This document shows, one piece after another, positions 35,307 to 44,506 of a stretch of 64,000 nucleotides of DNA. The notes under the pieces were generated by a model. That model was not told the origin of the DNA. It saw nothing but the letters and a program-made list of their open reading frames with translations, and made no database searches. The stretch is from the NCBI RefSeq assembly GCF_013402875.1, contig NZ_CP058579.1, forward strand, positions 62,001 through 126,000, read 5' to 3'. Both the position numbers and the translations under genes were made by a program. How positions within the stretch are numbered: position 1 is the stretch's first letter; each line of letters opens with the position of its first letter. The stretch comes from Halorarum salinum (GTDB lineage Archaea; Halobacteriota; Halobacteria; Halobacteriales; Haloferacaceae).

Positions 35307-36003
35307 ATGCGTGCCAAACACGATTTGAAATACGCTTGTGCGAAAATGCTGGACGGCGTCGTCGAAGGGCAGTATATGGACGGCATGGTGATCACCAGAG
35401 ACACCCGATACGAAGTAGGAGAAGGCGCGACCCTGTTGGCCTCGTGCGAACCGTCCACGCTGTACTGTCTGGGGAAGAACTACACGAAGACCCTCGATCA
35501 GATGGACTACGAGCGGCCGTCAGTTTCTGATTTCTTCATTAAACCGCTCGTTCCGGTTCACCCACCGAGGCGTTCCGTCCCCGTACCCCATTTCTCAAAC
35601 AAAGGGACATATGCTGATGAGCTCGCGGCCGTGATTGACCGCGAGGCCAGCCGTCTCGATCTCGCTGATATTCCCGAGATCATAAGGGAATACACCATTA
35701 TGAACGATCTCAATGTGCTCGATCAGGAGAGCCGGACGGCCCGGAAGGCTTTCGACGAATCGGCACCGCTCGGCCCGCGGATAGAAACCGATCTCGATCC
35801 GACTGTCCTTGCCAGGTATGTGGACATCAGTGGCGAGCGGCGCCAGGAGGCTAAACCAAGTTGATGTTCTTCGACCCGGCGATGGTGTCGTTTTCGGGAG
35901 CCCTGGCGATCCTAGATACAGTGAACCCGGTGACGAGGTGGCTATCGAGTACGAAGGCATCGGGACACTCCGTAACACCATCATCGCGTCGAATTGGGCG
36001 AGG
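35307..36003 (+). pseudogene. Fumarylacetoacetate hydrolase family protein, frameshifted
   Basis: The first 186 codons (ATG at 35307) read as an FAH-family enzyme: EPSTLYCLGKNYTKTLDQMD, ERPSVSDFFIKPLVPVHPP, YADELAAVIDREASRLDL, EYTIMNDLNVLDQESRTARK and DLDPTVLARYVDISGERRQE. The frame then ends at TGA (35864). The missing C-terminus follows in other frames: LRPGDGVVFGSPGDPRYSEP, GDEVAIEYEGIGTLRNTII to about 36000. At least one frameshift and a small deletion separate the halves. The Asp and Glu metal ligands of the N-terminal part (EL..VIDRE) are kept. Such enzymes hydrolyse acylpyruvates or hydrate 2-oxo-pentenoates. Confidence 0.8.
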
Positions 36004-36053
36004 ATCAGACGGGGACACCATCGGACCTGGGATCGTCGGGAACGTGTACCGCG

Positions 36054-36716
36054 TTATACGTTCAGGCCGTCAACGAGCGTCTTGACCTCGGGCTTCGAAT
36101 GTTCAGGCACGTTCAGTCCGTGAGTGAGGAATGCGGCGTCAAAGTCATAGTCGAGAAGAATGTCCATGTTCGCTTTCGTCTCCTCATCGTCCGCGTTGAG
36201 GGATGCCTTAACCGGCGCAAACGTCCCAGGCCACTCGCCCGACGCGGCCGCGAAGCTATTCTTGTGGACGAACGTGTCGCCGACGATCAGTGTGTCCGTC
36301 GCCTCATGGAGGAACGACATGTTCCCGGGCGTGTGACCGGGGACGTGAATTGTTCGGATCCCCCACCGTACTTCGTCGTGAGTGAGCGGAATATCTACAT
36401 CGACGCCGACGGCGTCCTGCATCTCCTCAACGTCGAGTTCGGGTATCGCTACCTTGGCTTCAGGATACTCCTCGACGAGCGCTGGTAACGCGTCGTAGTG
36501 GTCCGGGTCGGCGTGTTCAACCACAAGGACGTCCGGGCCGCCGAATTTGTCGAGTTCCGATGTGAGGTGATCGAAGCCAGACTTGAAGCCGGTGCCAAAG
36601 AGGACCGTCTGTTCGTCGTCGACGACGTGGACCGAGACTGGTTCGTTCGTCTGAGGGAGCGATTCATTGTACTTCGGTCGCAGTAGGTCGTACGAGTATA
36701 CGTTGTCTGGCAGCAT
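36054..36716 (-). CDS. MBL-fold metallohydrolase-like protein
   Basis: 220 residues. The metallo-beta-lactamase fold is shown by strand VVDDEQTVLFGTGF, the metal loop VVEHADPDHYDALPALVEEY, IHVPGHTPGNMSFLHE (second metal His), TLIVGDTFVHKN (bridging Asp) and LTHGLNVPEHS (last His). The canonical first motif HxHxDH reads EHADPDHYD, so the leading His ligands are partly changed (H-A-D-P-D-H), which may mean one metal or a modified site. Gene stands alone on the minus strand, convergent with the FAH pseudogene. Substrate unknown. Confidence 0.82.
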   Translation of the reverse strand: MLPDNVYSYDLLRPKYNESLPQTNEPVSVHVVDDEQTVLFGTGFKSGFDHLTSELDKFGGPDVLVVEHADPDHYDALPALVEEYPEAKVAIPELDVEEMQDAVGVDVDIPLTHDEVRWGIRTIHVPGHTPGNMSFLHEATDTLIVGDTFVHKNSFAAASGEWPGTFAPVKASLNADDEETKANMDILLDYDFDAAFLTHGLNVPEHSKPEVKTLVDGLNV

Positions 36717-36842
36717 GGTGGTCGAAGTATGGAAGGGTCCCTAGATAAAGATTGTTGTAGCCGGTCGGCGAGCTTGCGGTCGAGGGAGCGATGGTACATA
36801 CCAGCGTTCTTTAGACGAAAGAATCTGCCGATCGAATTCGGA

Positions 36843-37280
36843 CTACTGGTTCATGACCGTCATGACCGGTACTTCGGCGTTTAGCAACACTGACTGGGTA
36901 TTGCTGCCGAATACGGCCTTCCCAACGGGAGTACGTTTCCGACCACCGACGACGAGGTACCTTGCGTCTTGGCGGTTGACTTCGGCGAGCAGTTCTTCGA
37001 CCGGGCTGCCGACACGGCCTCTAGCTGTGATGTTTGTCGCGGTTCCTTCACCCAGTGTCGACGAGATCAGCCGCTGTGCCACTGATTTAGCGTCCTTGGC
37101 AGCGCTATCCCGGTAGTAATTGGGGCTCGACTCCGTGCGGTCCTCGTATGTGTCGTCGGTCATTACGTGTATGACGACCAGATCGTCACCGAAGGCCGTC
37201 GCCAGATCATGTCCGACCGAAACGACTTTGGAGTCGTCCGCTTCGTCGTCGACTGCGCTAATCACAGTCATACCAATCAT
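36843..37280 (-). CDS. Universal stress protein (UspA family)
   Basis: 145 residues from the ATG at 37280; a longer start at 37313 adds an unconserved tail. Rossmann-like UspA fold: MTVISAVDDEADDSKVV at the start, LVVIHVMTDDTYEDR, and the ATP-binding motif VVGGRKRTPVGKAVFGSNTQ then SVLLNAEVPVMTV (G-2x-G-9x-G-S/T pattern). Binds ATP or AMP and modulates stress responses. Monocistronic; divergent from the ubiX gene, separated by about 200 bases. Confidence 0.9.
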   Translation of the reverse strand: MIGMTVISAVDDEADDSKVVSVGHDLATAFGDDLVVIHVMTDDTYEDRTESSPNYYRDSAAKDAKSVAQRLISSTLGEGTATNITARGRVGSPVEELLAEVNRQDARYLVVGGRKRTPVGKAVFGSNTQSVLLNAEVPVMTVMNQ

Positions 37281-37483
37281 GTGGGAGCCGGTGGTTAAAT
37301 ATTCCGCCCTCACGGCGTCTTTCTACGGCCACGGCGTGGATTCGACCGTGTACCGACGGTGCTCACAGGGACAGGTGAAGTATCACCCAAGTCAGGCGAG
37401 AGGGGCGCCGCGGCACGAACGAGAACAGAACCGACCGCTGCGGCCCCGCAAGTTAATACCATCTGGACATAACCCTGTGGACA

Positions 37484-38053
37484 GTGACAGAGCGTATTAT
37501 CGTCGCCTTGACCGGTGCAACGGGCCAGCTGTACGGAGTGCGAGCGCTCGAGCTCCTCGTAGAGACGGACCAAGAGACACACCTCATTTATTCGAACGCG
37601 GCGGGGCTGACGCTCCGCCAGGAGACCGAGTACGAGCTATCTGACCTCGAAGACCTCGCCAATGAGACCCATAGCGTCAAGAACATTGGTGCGCGGACTG
37701 CCAGCGGGTCCTTCCGCACTGCGGGAATGCTCGTCGTACCCTGCTCGATGAAGACACTCTCCAACATTGCCCACGGAAACTCGGGGAACCTCATCACCCG
37801 GTCCGCTGACGTCGTCCTCAAGGAGCGGCGACCGCTGGTATTGATGCCCCGTGAGAAGCCATTCAACCGCATCCATCTCGAGAACATGCTTACGGTGACA
37901 GACGCCGGCGGCATCATCTGTCCTCCGTTCCCGTCGTTCTATCAGGGGATCACGGATATGGACGAGATGATCACCCGGACGGTCGCACGCGCCCTCTCGC
38001 TGATGGACGTCGAGATCTCGTTCGATGAGTGGGAAGGGCTCGAAGACTGGTAA
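37484..38053 (+). CDS. ubiX: UbiX family flavin prenyltransferase
   Basis: 189 residues with a GTG start at 37484; a TATA-like GTTAATA is about 29 bases upstream. UbiX/Pad1 landmarks: IIVALTGATGQLYGVRALELL at the N-terminus, ASGSFRTAGMLVVPCSMKTLSNIAHG, LKERRPLVLMPREKPFNRIHLENM, and GIICPPFPSFYQG. UbiX joins a dimethylallyl group to FMN to make prenylated FMN, the cofactor of UbiD decarboxylases; two UbiD-type genes lie at 48.0 and 56.0 kb. An aldo/keto reductase gene follows about 100 bases downstream in the same direction. Confidence 0.94.
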   Translation: MTERIIVALTGATGQLYGVRALELLVETDQETHLIYSNAAGLTLRQETEYELSDLEDLANETHSVKNIGARTASGSFRTAGMLVVPCSMKTLSNIAHGNSGNLITRSADVVLKERRPLVLMPREKPFNRIHLENMLTVTDAGGIICPPFPSFYQGITDMDEMITRTVARALSLMDVEISFDEWEGLEDW

Positions 38054-38149
38054 GCCGTGGTGAGTCCGCAGTGACGGTAGTGAGGCTTTCACGGGAGTAG
38101 CAGGGTAACGGGTAGAAAGATTAACCGTACTGTCTCGGCATCTTCTGGC

Positions 38150-39175
38150 ATGGAGTATACGACTCTTGGTCCGACTGGATCGGAAGTCTCCAAACTATGT
38201 CTTGGGACGTGGCGGTTCGGCCACGAAACAGACGGCGTCGTCGAAACGACGGAATCGGAGGCGCATGACCTACTGGACGCAGCCGTTGAGGCAGGGATCA
38301 ACTTCATCGATACGGCCAACCGGTACGGCGATCCGCCTGGGACCAGTGAACAGTACCTCGGAAACTGGCTCGAGGGCCGCGATCGAGAGGACTTCGTCAT
38401 CGCATCCAAGGTCGGGATGCCGGTCGACGACGGTCGCGGCTGGAACCGCGATGGCCTCTCTCGAAAGCACGTCCGGTGGCAGATCGACGCGACGCTAGAG
38501 CGATTAGGAACCGATTATCTCGACCTCTACTACATTCACCGGCTCGACGACCGGACGCCGGTCCAGGAGACCCTGACGACGCTGCACCAACTCGTGGAGG
38601 AGGGGAAAGTCCGCCACCTCGGCGCCAGCACGATGGCGGCCTGGGAACTAACTGAACTGCTGTGGAAGGCCGACGCGAACGGTCTCGAGTCCGTCGCGGT
38701 TACGCAGCCACCCGTCGACGCGACGCTGCAGAACTGGCAGCGGTACGAGCGGTTCGACCTCCACCGCTACCTGGAGGTCTGCGAAAAGCACGATATCGGC
38801 GTACTGCCGTACTCACCGCTCGCCGGCGGGTTCCTAACGGGGAAGTACGAGCGCGACGGCGACGCACCGGAGGGGTCCCGGGCCGACCTAGATCCGGATA
38901 CTTTCGAGCGGAAATACGTCTCTGAGCGCGCATGGGACGTCCTCGACGCGGTCCGCGTGGTTACTGACGAGGCGGACGCGACCGCCGCACAGGTCGCGCT
39001 CCGGTGGGTCATGGAGCAGGACCAGCTCCCAGGTGGGATGATCCCGCTGACCGGGGCTCGGACCGTCGACCAGTTGCGGGAGAACATCGGCGCCGTCGAC
39101 CTCGATCTGAGCCGCGACCAGCTGGATCGAATCGACGAGGCCCGCGGACAGCCGCTGTTCGCCGCGAAATTATAG
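38150..39175 (+). CDS. Aldo/keto reductase
   Basis: 341 residues, (beta/alpha)8 NAD(P)H-dependent oxidoreductase. Landmarks: TTLGPTGSEVSKLCLGTWRFG, DTANRYGDPPGTSEQYLG with the catalytic Tyr and Asp, IASKVGMP with the catalytic Lys, YLDLYYIHRLD with the catalytic His, VLPYSPLAGGFLTGKY, and ALRWVMEQ followed by IPLTGARTVDQLREN near the C-terminus (cofactor binding). It reduces aldehydes or ketones. Higher G+C than its upstream neighbours. Placed between ubiX and an MFS carrier on the other strand; could interconvert alcohol and aldehyde of the local pathway. Confidence 0.94.
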   Translation: MEYTTLGPTGSEVSKLCLGTWRFGHETDGVVETTESEAHDLLDAAVEAGINFIDTANRYGDPPGTSEQYLGNWLEGRDREDFVIASKVGMPVDDGRGWNRDGLSRKHVRWQIDATLERLGTDYLDLYYIHRLDDRTPVQETLTTLHQLVEEGKVRHLGASTMAAWELTELLWKADANGLESVAVTQPPVDATLQNWQRYERFDLHRYLEVCEKHDIGVLPYSPLAGGFLTGKYERDGDAPEGSRADLDPDTFERKYVSERAWDVLDAVRVVTDEADATAAQVALRWVMEQDQLPGGMIPLTGARTVDQLRENIGAVDLDLSRDQLDRIDEARGQPLFAAKL

Positions 39176-39220
39176 CGACGCGGTTCGACCGATGGTGTAG
39201 CTGCAAGCTCGTTCACCGGG

Positions 39221-40444
39221 TCAGGCCGAGAGGACTTTGACTAAGACGATCCCGTACCCGACGACGACGACCGCGGCGGACAGGAATACGACTTCGTAGC
39301 CGCTAAGCGAGAGGGCGAGACCGAACGCGGCGGGCGATGCAGCATTGGCCATGATCTTGAACGTGTTCATGAAGCTGATTATCCCTGCCCGCTGGTCGGT
39401 GCTGACGATGGTCGTGATAACGTTGTTCAAGAGCGGGACACCGATGGCGTCGCCGAGTCCGAACACGGCGACGGCTCCGACGAGCCACCACATGCCCGGC
39501 GCGACCGCCAGCATCGCCAGCCCGCTAGCTAGGAGTGCAAAGACCCCATACACGGAGTAGTTCCGATCGAGCCGCGCTGAGAGAGCGCCCGTCAGCGGTG
39601 AGCAAAGAATGCGTATCGCTCCGCGGAGCGAGAGCAATAGTCCGGCTACGAACGGGGTGACAGCGTACTCACGGACGGCGAACAGCGGCAGGAACGTTAG
39701 CACCGCCGTCTTGGTGAAGTACAGCACCGCGACGCCCAAAACGAGGACGCTCAGAATGGGGTCCCCGAACTCGCCATTGATTCCGCGCAGGTAACCGCCG
39801 AGTGACTGCATCGAGAGGCTTGTTTCGATAGCCCCCTCATCGGGAGCCGTCTCCGGCAGATATCGGTAGATCAATGCCATCGCCGGGAACGCCAAGAGAA
39901 AAATGAGGAATGGATAGCTCCACAGGAGACCCGAGAGGAATCCGCCCAGCGCGGGTGCGAGGACGTTGCTGATCCCGTGGCTACTCGTTCGAAGGCCCTG
40001 CGCGGTTGAGCCCGCTGGACCGGTGTACATGTCACCGACGACCGCGATCGTGATTGGTGTGACACCAGCAAACCCGATTCCCTGCAGCGCGCGCATCGCG
40101 AGGAGGGCCTCGAAATTCGGTACAAAGACCGTCCCGACGCCGGCCAGGCCGTACAGCGCAAGCGACGACAGCAGGACGATCCGCCGGCCATAAACGTCTG
40201 CGAGAGTACCTGCGACCGGGATTGCTACAGCCGAAGCAAGGTAAAATGAAGAGATAATCAATCCAACTCGCGCGTCCGATACGGTGAACGTGGTACTAAT
40301 GCTGGGAAGCGCGGGCGGGACGACCTGGTTAGCGAGAATGCCAAATGAACTCCCGAACAGCAGCGCCAGTAACGGCGGATCGGATGCAGGCGAATCGGTC
40401 AGATCGAATCGCCCGGACTCGTCTGCGATTCCGGAGTTTCTCAC
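39221..40444 (-). CDS. MFS transporter
   Basis: 407 residues, about twelve helices. Loop 2-3 signature LADVYGRRIVLLSSLALYG (D-x-Y-G-R-R) near residue 81-99, GIGFAGVTPITIAVVGDMY in helix 4-5, and a drug/acid-carrier style GLGDAIGVPLLNN in the second half. Faces the RibK-HAD gene upstream on the same strand (about 105 bases apart). Exports or imports a small organic compound; substrate not readable. A second, dead MFS gene lies at 41.7-42.9 kb. Confidence 0.92.
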   Translation of the reverse strand: MRNSGIADESGRFDLTDSPASDPPLLALLFGSSFGILANQVVPPALPSISTTFTVSDARVGLIISSFYLASAVAIPVAGTLADVYGRRIVLLSSLALYGLAGVGTVFVPNFEALLAMRALQGIGFAGVTPITIAVVGDMYTGPAGSTAQGLRTSSHGISNVLAPALGGFLSGLLWSYPFLIFLLAFPAMALIYRYLPETAPDEGAIETSLSMQSLGGYLRGINGEFGDPILSVLVLGVAVLYFTKTAVLTFLPLFAVREYAVTPFVAGLLLSLRGAIRILCSPLTGALSARLDRNYSVYGVFALLASGLAMLAVAPGMWWLVGAVAVFGLGDAIGVPLLNNVITTIVSTDQRAGIISFMNTFKIMANAASPAAFGLALSLSGYEVVFLSAAVVVVGYGIVLVKVLSA

Positions 40445-40549
40445 GAGCGCTGAGAGGTAGCCGTCATCGACACAATAGCGTACCTTTCTCGGTCAGGATA
40501 TCCGGTTCATCGACGCTCGCTTCGGCCGTGACGGCGCCCATTTCATTGC

Positions 40550-41479
40550 TCAATCGAACTGTGCCGGGTGGAGGAAGCTCGATCCGGCCGCGGCCGCCGC
40601 TTCGGCGTCAGTCCGCTCGTCGCCCACGAAGACACTGTTGCCAGGGTCCGCATCGAGGCGGTCGAGGCAGTGCTCCAGTGGTTCGGGATGCGGTTTCTCT
40701 TCCGAAACGGTACCCCGGCCGACGATGGCGTCCATATCGCCACGGGTGCCGTGGGATTCCAAGGCCTGTTCGGCCACGGACGGCGCGTTCGCGGTACAGA
40801 TACCGACCGAGCAGCCGATCGTCGACAGCACCGTGACGAGTGGGAGACGCGATCCTGTCCGGGCCCCCTCTGACTCGTATTCCGTGAGCAGCCGATCAAG
40901 TTCATCGTAGTGTCCGTTCTTTCGCGCGATCCGCAGGACGTCCGCTCGTGAGTACTCCGTCAGCGAGCGTTCAAGGATGTCGTCTAACAACTCCTTGATG
41001 TCATCGCGCGCAGCCCCCCAGTCGACGTCGAGGTCAACGAGCGTGCCGTCGAGGTCGAAAACCACCGCGTCGAAACCGTCTAGCTCGGACGCATCGGTGG
41101 GACCCGCGTCGGGGTGCCAGATGTCGTCTGGCGGGGAAACGGGGACCTCGTCGCCGTTATCGAATCCGAACAGTGCCCGCAGTCGGACAGGCGCAACGAG
41201 TTCGACTTTGCCGTCGGGATAATTGTCCATCAGCGGTCGGATCACAGCGCTCCGAACGCCGGAGACCGAACACGCCCGCAGCACGACCCCGTCGCAGTGC
41301 TCCGTTACAAGCGCACCCGACATCGCGGTCTTCGACGGGAGTTCGTCAAGAAGCGGCAGGCTATCTACGTTGAGCGTTCCCGAATACGGCCGGAATCCGA
41401 GTTCAGCGGCCAATTCATCGGCTGTTTCCCTGACGAAGTACGCCCCTTCGCCGGCGCCAGTCATGACAGATGGACACAT
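40550..41479 (-). CDS. Fusion: archaeal riboflavin-kinase-like (RibK/DUF120) domain with HAD phosphatase
   Basis: 309 residues. Residues 7-115 look like the CTP-dependent archaeal riboflavin kinase: GAGEGAYFV (8-16), LGFRPYSGTLNV (27-38) with the PxxGTLNV motif, and VELVAPVRLRALF then GDEVPV (92-114). Residues about 134-309 are a HAD hydrolase: VVFDLDGTLVD (D142, D144), a cap of about 55 helical residues, GICTANAPS, EEKPHPEPL with the Lys, and VFVGDERTDAEAAAAAG. All four HAD motifs are intact. Start: ATG at 41479, with ATG at 41464 as alternative. RibK normally makes FMN from riboflavin with CTP. The pairing with a phosphatase, near ubiX and ubiD, is unusual. The RibK call rests on motifs only. 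Confidence 0.75.
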   Translation of the reverse strand: MCPSVMTGAGEGAYFVRETADELAAELGFRPYSGTLNVDSLPLLDELPSKTAMSGALVTEHCDGVVLRACSVSGVRSAVIRPLMDNYPDGKVELVAPVRLRALFGFDNGDEVPVSPPDDIWHPDAGPTDASELDGFDAVVFDLDGTLVDLDVDWGAARDDIKELLDDILERSLTEYSRADVLRIARKNGHYDELDRLLTEYESEGARTGSRLPLVTVLSTIGCSVGICTANAPSVAEQALESHGTRGDMDAIVGRGTVSEEKPHPEPLEHCLDRLDADPGNSVFVGDERTDAEAAAAAGSSFLHPAQFD

Positions 41480-41712
41480 GCACCCTTCTAGTGAGGAGAA
41501 GGACTTGAAAGGTGGTTTTCTGCGGCGTTTCGCCGACCCAGACCGCCGTAATACTTTTCGGTCAAAGTAGCAACTTGTATGATATCGACAGGTTCCGAGC
41601 CATCAATCAGAGTAACAGTCCAGCGTCGTCTGGCACTGACCGCACGAGATGATCGCCGGCACACCGCACTAGCAGAGTACGTCAGCGATACAGGTAGACG
41701 CTATTGGGGGCA

Positions 41713-42900
41713 TGCATAGACAGCAGCCAAATTCGCGGATACATAGACGCTCTACTGGGACCCGGCGCGACGAGGATACTTGTGTCGCGCATAGCAATCG
41801 CCGTTTTCCTCGCCAGTGACTTGATGATGTTGCACACGCGGCTGCTCTCCCTGCTACTGCCCGCGATCGCATATAGGTACACGGGTCCGACTCCTCGGTG
41901 GGACTCGTCATGACGGCGCTCACTCTGTCGTCGATCGTCTTCATCTCGGTGATGGGAGTGCTGGTCAACCGTTTTTCTCGGCGGCACGCCCTAGCCGGGT
42001 CGCTCGTAATCGCCGCGCTCTCAGGCGTCGTGACCTCACTGGCGCTGACCTTCGAGGAACTACTATCGCCCCGCGTCGTTCAGGGACTCGGGTACAACGG
42101 CGTCATGCCGATGACGGTCACGCTCCTTGGTGATCTATTATGGAACCCGTGAGACAACGGCGCAGGGCATTCGCGCCCCCGCGAACAACGCCGGGCCACG
42201 GCGTTCCCTGTCATCGGTGGCGCACCTTCTTGTCTCGTGGAGCGCGCCCTTCCTGCTATACGTCCTCTGTTTCTCCACGGCGGCGGTCGCATACGTCACT
42301 GTGCCGACCGCGAAGTCCAGCAAGGAGCGACTGCTAGTGGAAGAGTACCTCGCTCACGTGCTGAGCGTCGCGGCCCGGCCGCGGATGCTCACCCTCGCCT
42401 TGGTCGGGTTCACGACGGTTTTCGTCCAGTACACCTTCCTCACGCACGCGTCGCTGATTCTGACGCCCAGTTCACCTTCACACCTGCGACGGTGGGCATC
42501 TACATCGGACTGGCAACGGCGGCGAGTACGCTCGGGGTGAGCTAAGTAGGTCGCATCACCAATGCCGTTACCCGGATGGGACGTTTCTGGTCTCCCTGCT
42601 CGTCGCGGGCGCCGCGATGGTACTTATCCCCGTGATCGGATCGGCAGTCCTCGTCGTTGTCACCCTCTTCGGGTTCTTCCGCGGGATCCTCGGGCCGACC
42701 CAGCACAACGTCCTCAACCAGACCATCGACACGTCCGTCCGCGCTTGGATCAACTCGGTCAGCTATACAGTGATGACAGCAGCGAAGACTACAGCGCCGA
42801 TCGCAGTCAGCGTGATTGCCGCAGCTAACTCCTACGCGGTCGGGATCCTGCTGCTGGGCGTATCTCCGTGTTCTCTACGGTGACCTTGCTGTGGGTACGC
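41713..42900 (+). pseudogene. MFS transporter, frameshifted
   Basis: Membrane-protein pieces in successive frames: DLMMLHTRLLSLLLPAIAY, then from 41895 LVMTALTLSSIVFISVMGVL, NRFSRRHALAGSLVIAAL and RVVQGLGYNGVMPMTVTLLGD. A break near 42140 leads to LVSWSAPFLLYVLCFSTAAV and TLALVGFTTVFVQYTFLTHA, another break near 42470 to FTFTPATVGIYIGLATAAST, and one near 42600 to VLVVVTLFGFFRGILGPTQH and further helices, ending about 42880. The order matches a twelve-helix MFS carrier with at least three frameshifts. It may be the relic that the MFS gene at 39.2 kb replaces. Confidence 0.75.
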
Positions 42901-42922
42901 CGGAACGCTCCGTAACGGGCGG

Positions 42923-44428
42923 TTACCCCAGGCTGTGCCAGTCATGGGTGCCGCCCTCGAAGTTGACGTTGACGTTCTTTAGGCGCGTGTGGCCAATCAA
43001 TCCTTCGAGACTGTCTTTCTTCCCGATGCCGCTTTCCTTGTAGCCGCCAAACGGCGCACCGGTGAAGTGCCCGCCGTGCTGGTTCACCCAGACGTAGCCC
43101 GCCTCGAGGTCTTCGATAGCGCGGTGGGCGTCCTGCAGTGAGTCGGTCCAGACGCTCGCCGTGAGGCCGTAGTCGACGCCGTTGGCGATCTCGATCATCT
43201 CCTCGTAGTCGCTCCAAGTGATGACCGAGAGCACGGGCCCGAATACCTCTTCGTTGGCGATGGTCAACTCCGGCGCGACCTCGAATACCGTCGGCTCGAT
43301 GAAGTAACCTGTCTCGAAGGGCTGGATCGCCTCCCCGCCCGTGAGCAGTTCCGCGCTCTCCTCTTTCGTTTGCTCGATATAGCGGAGCACCTTCTCGTAC
43401 TGCTGTCGGGAGACGATCGACCCCATGTCGGCGGACTCCTTGAATGGGTCGTCCGGCCTGACGGCCTCGAACCTATCGACAACGCGGGATACGACATCGT
43501 CGCGAATCGACTCGTGAACCAAGAGGCGCGATCCGCTGCTGCAGGACTGGCCCTGCCACGGGAGGCTCATCCCCTTGGCGGCGCCGGTCGCGGCCTTCTC
43601 GACGTTGGCGTCCGGGAAGACGATCGTCGGATTCTTACCGCCCAGCTCCAAGATCACGTCTGTGACGTTCGTCGCGGCGCTCTCCATGACCCTCTTGCCG
43701 ACCTCGACACTGCCATTCATGTTGATGAGATCCACGTTAGGGTGCTCAACGAGCATCTGACCGACGCCGCCGGCGCCAGTGATGAAGTTGACGAGCCCGT
43801 CTGGGAAGATGGCCGTTTCCTCAACGAGGTGGCCGACATAGAGCGCTGACAGCGGCGTGACCTCTGAAGGTTTCATCACGATGCCGTTACCGGCCGCGAG
43901 GGCGGGAGCGAGCTTCTTCCCGACGAACATCGCTGGGTGGTTGAACGGTGAAATGGCTGCCACGACGCCGTAGGGTTCCCGGCGAGTGAAGTCGAACGTC
44001 TGGCCCTCCGTGGGGAGTGTGTCGCCTTTGAGCTCCGTGATGAGACCGGCGAAGTATCGGATGAGTTCGGCGCCTTTCTCGGGATCATACTGCATCCGCT
44101 TGATTGTACTCCCAGTATCGGCTACGTCGAGGTTCGCAAGGTCATCGCTGGCTTCAGATAGAGCGTCCGCAAACGTCTCCAGTCGCTTCCCCTTCTCGAC
44201 GGGCGAGTACGAATTCCACTCTTGACTCGCACGGGCGGCCGCCGCCACAGCCTGGTTAATCTGGTCCTCGGTTGCGACCGGCACGTCAGCGAGGTGTGTT
44301 CCGGTCGCCGGGTCTGTTGTTGCGACGGTCTCGTCGTTCGTGACGAACTCTCCGTCGACATACATCCGATTCTCAATCAGCAGTTCGACCTCGATTCCCG
44401 TCAGCGATAAGAATCGCTCGAACTTCAT
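42923..44428 (-). CDS. Aldehyde dehydrogenase family protein
   Basis: 501 residues from the ATG at 44428, chosen because a TATA box is centred 27 bases upstream; a longer start at 44500 lies upstream of that box. NAD(P)-dependent ALDH landmarks: AAISPFNHPAMFVGKKLAPALAAGN, catalytic Glu in VILELGGKNPTIVF, the catalytic Cys in GQSCSSGSRLLVH (normally GQxCxA/SG), EVFGPVLSVI and FGGYKESGIGKKDSLEG. It oxidises an aldehyde to acid. The next gene upstream on this strand is a second, frameshifted ALDH. The local ThDP decarboxylase could provide its aldehyde (inference). Confidence 0.94.
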   Translation of the reverse strand: MKFERFLSLTGIEVELLIENRMYVDGEFVTNDETVATTDPATGTHLADVPVATEDQINQAVAAAARASQEWNSYSPVEKGKRLETFADALSEASDDLANLDVADTGSTIKRMQYDPEKGAELIRYFAGLITELKGDTLPTEGQTFDFTRREPYGVVAAISPFNHPAMFVGKKLAPALAAGNGIVMKPSEVTPLSALYVGHLVEETAIFPDGLVNFITGAGGVGQMLVEHPNVDLINMNGSVEVGKRVMESAATNVTDVILELGGKNPTIVFPDANVEKAATGAAKGMSLPWQGQSCSSGSRLLVHESIRDDVVSRVVDRFEAVRPDDPFKESADMGSIVSRQQYEKVLRYIEQTKEESAELLTGGEAIQPFETGYFIEPTVFEVAPELTIANEEVFGPVLSVITWSDYEEMIEIANGVDYGLTASVWTDSLQDAHRAIEDLEAGYVWVNQHGGHFTGAPFGGYKESGIGKKDSLEGLIGHTRLKNVNVNFEGGTHDWHSLG

Positions 44429-44450
44429 TATCCATATAATACCGACCCGC

Positions 44451-44460
44451 GTATATAAAG
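44451..44460 (-). promoter_or_regulatory. TATA box of the 44.4 kb aldehyde dehydrogenase gene
   Basis: CTTTATATAC on the minus strand, centred about 27 bases before the ATG at 44428, fitting a leaderless transcript and deciding the start. Confidence 0.65.
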
Positions 44461-44506
44461 TACGGGGTCGATTGCCGAACCGGAGAATCCACCCGCTCAC
44501 CGGCGG

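Noticed and set aside
44428-44500. Longer start of the aldehyde dehydrogenase at 44500
   Set aside because: It would begin upstream of the TATA box that predicts a leaderless start at 44428.
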